Positions 61,990 to 64,000 of a stretch of 64,000 nucleotides of DNA are shown piece after piece; positions within the stretch are counted from its first letter, which is position 1; each line of letters opens with the position of its first letter. The DNA comes from Rhodoplanes sp046000175. GTDB taxonomy: Bacteria; Pseudomonadota; Alphaproteobacteria; Rhizobiales; Xanthobacteraceae. The translations under genes and the position numbers were made by a program. Under the pieces are notes generated by a model. The model searched no databases and had not been told where the DNA came from. It saw nothing but the letters and a program-made list of their open reading frames with translations. Location: positions 108,598 to 172,597 of the forward strand of contig NZ_JBEOMB010000002.1 of the NCBI RefSeq assembly GCF_046000175.1, read 5' to 3'.

Positions 61990-62110
61990 CGGACTCTCCT
62001 CGGACGTGGATCGGAATTTTGCGCCGGGACGCGGAGCGACCCGCGACGTCGTTCGGGTGACGCGGCGGCGGCCCCGGACGGCGCTGCGCGCATTCCGGTG
62101 ACGGCGGCGG

Positions 62111-62566
62111 CTATTCGGCGACGGTCGGGGCTTCGGCGCGGGTGCGGTAGGAGACGCGGAACAGGAGCCGGATCTCGCCGTCGTGGCGGTGGCCCTCGGC
62201 CGTGACGAGGATGCGGGTGGCGGCGAGCACGAGGTCGCTCGCGAGCCCGCCGAGCCGCGGCGACGATCCGGCGACCCGCGCCTCGATCTCGGCCGCGATG
62301 GTGTCGAGCAGATCCTCGGCGGCCTGGGCAGACGCCACCGACACCCGACCTTCGACTGCGACCAGGAGGGTGCGGGCGAGCAGCGGATTCCGGCCGATGG
62401 TCGCACGCTCGGCGGACTCGTCGGTGGCGTAGACCAGGAGGCACGGCTCGTGGCCGGAGCCGAGCGGCCGCACGCGACCGGAATGGACCCGCGGACCGGT
62501 GGTCGGCAGGCCGGTCACCAAAGCGACGAAGGCTTCGCGGATCTGCCGGCGGACGTGATCAGACAT
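62111..62566 (-). CDS. Tail terminator-like phage protein
   Basis: A 151-residue protein (SDHVRRQIREAFVALVTGLPTTGPRVHSGRV at the N-terminus, LLVYATDESAERATIGRNPLLARTLLVAVEG in the middle), with the size and pattern of siphophage tail terminator/minor tail proteins. It is the first gene of the tail cluster; upstream there is only a promoter-like spacer and then a host chemoreceptor gene, with no head genes. Confidence 0.65.
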   Translation of the reverse strand: MSDHVRRQIREAFVALVTGLPTTGPRVHSGRVRPLGSGHEPCLLVYATDESAERATIGRNPLLARTLLVAVEGRVSVASAQAAEDLLDTIAAEIEARVAGSSPRLGGLASDLVLAATRILVTAEGHRHDGEIRLLFRVSYRTRAEAPTVAE

Positions 62567-62738
62567 GGAGCCCGGTTCCGCACCGGTCAGAGCCGCAACC
62601 CGCGACTATAGCTCTTTCCGGTTGGTTTAACTTGGTTATACGTTATTACGTACGTAAATCATCGATTGAGGTAATTTATTCCCAATTAACCCATTCGGGG
62701 GAGAACTCTCGGAATGCGAAAATTGGTAGGAGAACACC
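62567..62738. promoter_or_regulatory. Divergent promoter region of the tail cluster and a chemoreceptor gene
   Basis: A distinctly A/T-rich spacer between the leftward tail cluster and the rightward MCP gene. It contains the perfect 12-bp palindrome TTACGTACGTAA (62646-62657), a candidate operator, with a TATAAC-like hexamer beside it on the minus strand. The MCP gene has its own ribosome site (ggtaggag, 62726-62733). No -35 element was convincing. Confidence 0.55.
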
Positions 62739-64000
62739 ATGCTTCGGAATTTACGGCTCACCATCGGTGTCAAAATCTTCGCCCTGGTCGGCCTCGGATT
62801 TCTGGGGCTCGTCGGCAGCGCCGCACTGGGTGTCCGGGAGCTGGCCTCCGGCCTGACGGATCAGAAACGCATCGAACTCCAGCACCTCGCGGAACTCGCA
62901 CTGTCGATCGCCAGGGACGAGCACGCGGCCGCCGAACGGGGCGCTGTGCCGGCCGATGATGCGAAGGCGACCGCGCTCCGACGCATCGCGGCGCTGCGCT
63001 ACGACGGCAACGAATATTTCTTCGTGACCGACCTGCAGGCGCGCATTCTCGCGCACGGCGTCTCGGCCAACCTCGTCGGCAAGGACATGTCGGACTCGCG
63101 CGACCCGAACGGGAAGCGCCTCGTCGGGGAGATCGTCGACGCCGTCCGCAAGAACGGCAGCGGCTTCGTCGATTACGTTTGGGCCAAGCCGGGCGTCGCC
63201 GAGCCGCAGCCCAAGCTCAGCTACGCGATCGGCTTCTCGCCATGGGGCTGGGCGATCGTCACCGGCGTCTACATCGACGATCTCGATCGCCAGATCGCGA
63301 GTGCGACCCGGGAATTGCTCCTCGTCGGCTTCGTCGTCCTCTTGGTCACGCTCGCCGTGTCGGCCGTCGTCGCCCGGCGGATCACCAAGCCGCTGCAGAA
63401 CATGACGGCCACCATGAAGGAACTCTCTTCCGGGAAGCTCGACGTCGAGGTCCCCGGGATCGGCCGGCGCGACGAGATCGGCGACATGGCCGGTGCCGTT
63501 GCCGTCTTCAAGGCGAGCGCCATCGAGAACAAGCGGCTGGAAGCCGAGCAGAAAGATGCCGAGGCGCGAGCGGCAGCACAGCGTCGCGCGGATATGCACC
63601 GCTTGGCCGACCAGTTCGAGGCCGCGGTCGGCGGCATCATCGCCACCGTCTCGTCCTCGGCGAACGAGCTGGAAGCGACCGCCACGACACTGACCCGCAC
63701 GGCGGACATGACACAGGGCCTGTCCTCCACGGTCAGCTCGGCCTCCGAGGAAGCGTCGACGAACGTGCAGGCCGTGGCGGCGGCGACCAACGAAATGACG
63801 TCGTCGATCGGCGAGATCAGCCGGCAGGTACAGACCTCGAGCCGCATATCGGATAACGCGGTCCGGCAGGCGGAGAAGACGGATGCGCGGGTCGGCGAGC
63901 TGTCGCAGGCCGCGAACCGGATCGGCGACGTCGTGAAGCTGATCACGGCGATCGCCGAGCAGACCAACCTCCTGGCGCTCAACGCGACGATCGAGGCGGC
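62739..64000 (+). CDS. Methyl-accepting chemotaxis protein with sCache domain (partial)
   Basis: The first 420 residues of a receptor cut by the window edge. TM1 lies at about residues 10-32. The periplasmic sCache_2-like domain contains ALRYDGNEYFFVTDLQARILAHG, GKDMSDSRDPNGKRLV and YAIGFSPWGWAIVTGVYIDD. TM2 lies near 190-212, followed by HAMP (ITKPLQNMTATMKELSSG). The signalling domain begins and the sequence ends within the tip (AEQTNLLALNATIEA). sCache_2 domains typically bind small organic acids. It is unrelated in sensor type to the two operon receptors. Confidence 0.93.
   Translation, partial: MLRNLRLTIGVKIFALVGLGFLGLVGSAALGVRELASGLTDQKRIELQHLAELALSIARDEHAAAERGAVPADDAKATALRRIAALRYDGNEYFFVTDLQARILAHGVSANLVGKDMSDSRDPNGKRLVGEIVDAVRKNGSGFVDYVWAKPGVAEPQPKLSYAIGFSPWGWAIVTGVYIDDLDRQIASATRELLLVGFVVLLVTLAVSAVVARRITKPLQNMTATMKELSSGKLDVEVPGIGRRDEIGDMAGAVAVFKASAIENKRLEAEQKDAEARAAAQRRADMHRLADQFEAAVGGIIATVSSSANELEATATTLTRTADMTQGLSSTVSSASEEASTNVQAVAAATNEMTSSIGEISRQVQTSSRISDNAVRQAEKTDARVGELSQAANRIGDVVKLITAIAEQTNLLALNATIEA

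Noticed and set aside
39513..62566. A complete prophage
   Set aside because: No integrase, repressor, replication, terminase, portal or capsid gene is present, and host genes flank both ends.

Overview
The window is GC-rich, tightly packed DNA, almost certainly from an alphaproteobacterium of the Hyphomicrobiales (Rhizobiales) type. The clues are the FixL-like kinase, NasS/NasT control of nitrate assimilation, a DUF2865 protein, a GTA-like tail tip (DUF2460/DUF2163/NlpC/megatron) and typical alphaproteobacterial palindromic repeats. I do not assign a genus. No rRNA, complete tRNA, CRISPR array, transposase or integrase was recognised.

Layout. 1-5.7 kb: end of an unknown gene, a secreted DUF2865 protein, a membrane histidine kinase and a soluble, diverged MCP-like protein. 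5.86-15.55 kb (minus strand): a chemosensory operon reading STAS protein, cheY, cheA, cheW, mcp, cheW, mcp, cheR, cheB, with stop/start overlaps at several junctions and a duplicated cheW-mcp pair. 15.88-28.2 kb (minus): a nitrate assimilation operon, nrtA-nrtB-nrtD, NirB-like FAD reductase, nirA, CysJ-like reductase, nasA, cysG. It imports nitrate, reduces it to ammonium and makes the siroheme needed by NirA. Upstream lie nasT-nasS. The nrtA leader carries an ANTAR-type hairpin overlapping a strong intrinsic terminator, preceded by a sigma-54-like promoter. 30.3 kb: a small secreted Arg/Gly/Trp-rich protein. 30.8-37.4 kb (minus): a Pls/PosA-type single-module peptide synthetase with a GNAT acetyltransferase, a phosphopantetheinyl transferase and an acetylpolyamine amidohydrolase, suggesting a cationic homopolymer or polyamine-related product.

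38.2-62.6 kb is an accessory region dominated by a headless siphovirus/GTA-like tail cluster on the minus strand: terminator, tube, chaperones with a programmed -1 frameshift site, tape measure, tip proteins, megatron and DUF2793 protein. A probable lysis cassette follows (endolysin-like protein and small membrane proteins). No terminase, portal, capsid, protease, integrase or replication gene was found. The cluster is interrupted by cargo: a GIY-YIG protein, two adjacent restriction-fold proteins (DUF6998-like and PD-(D/E)XK), a large Gly-rich autotransporter flanked by two copies of the megatron gene's 5' end, an AT-rich HEPN-like gene and a cNMP-binding protein. The simplest reading is a flexible (F-type) tailocin or a domesticated GTA-like tail. 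This is the most interesting system here.

62.7 kb to the end: a divergent sCache-type MCP gene that runs off the window.
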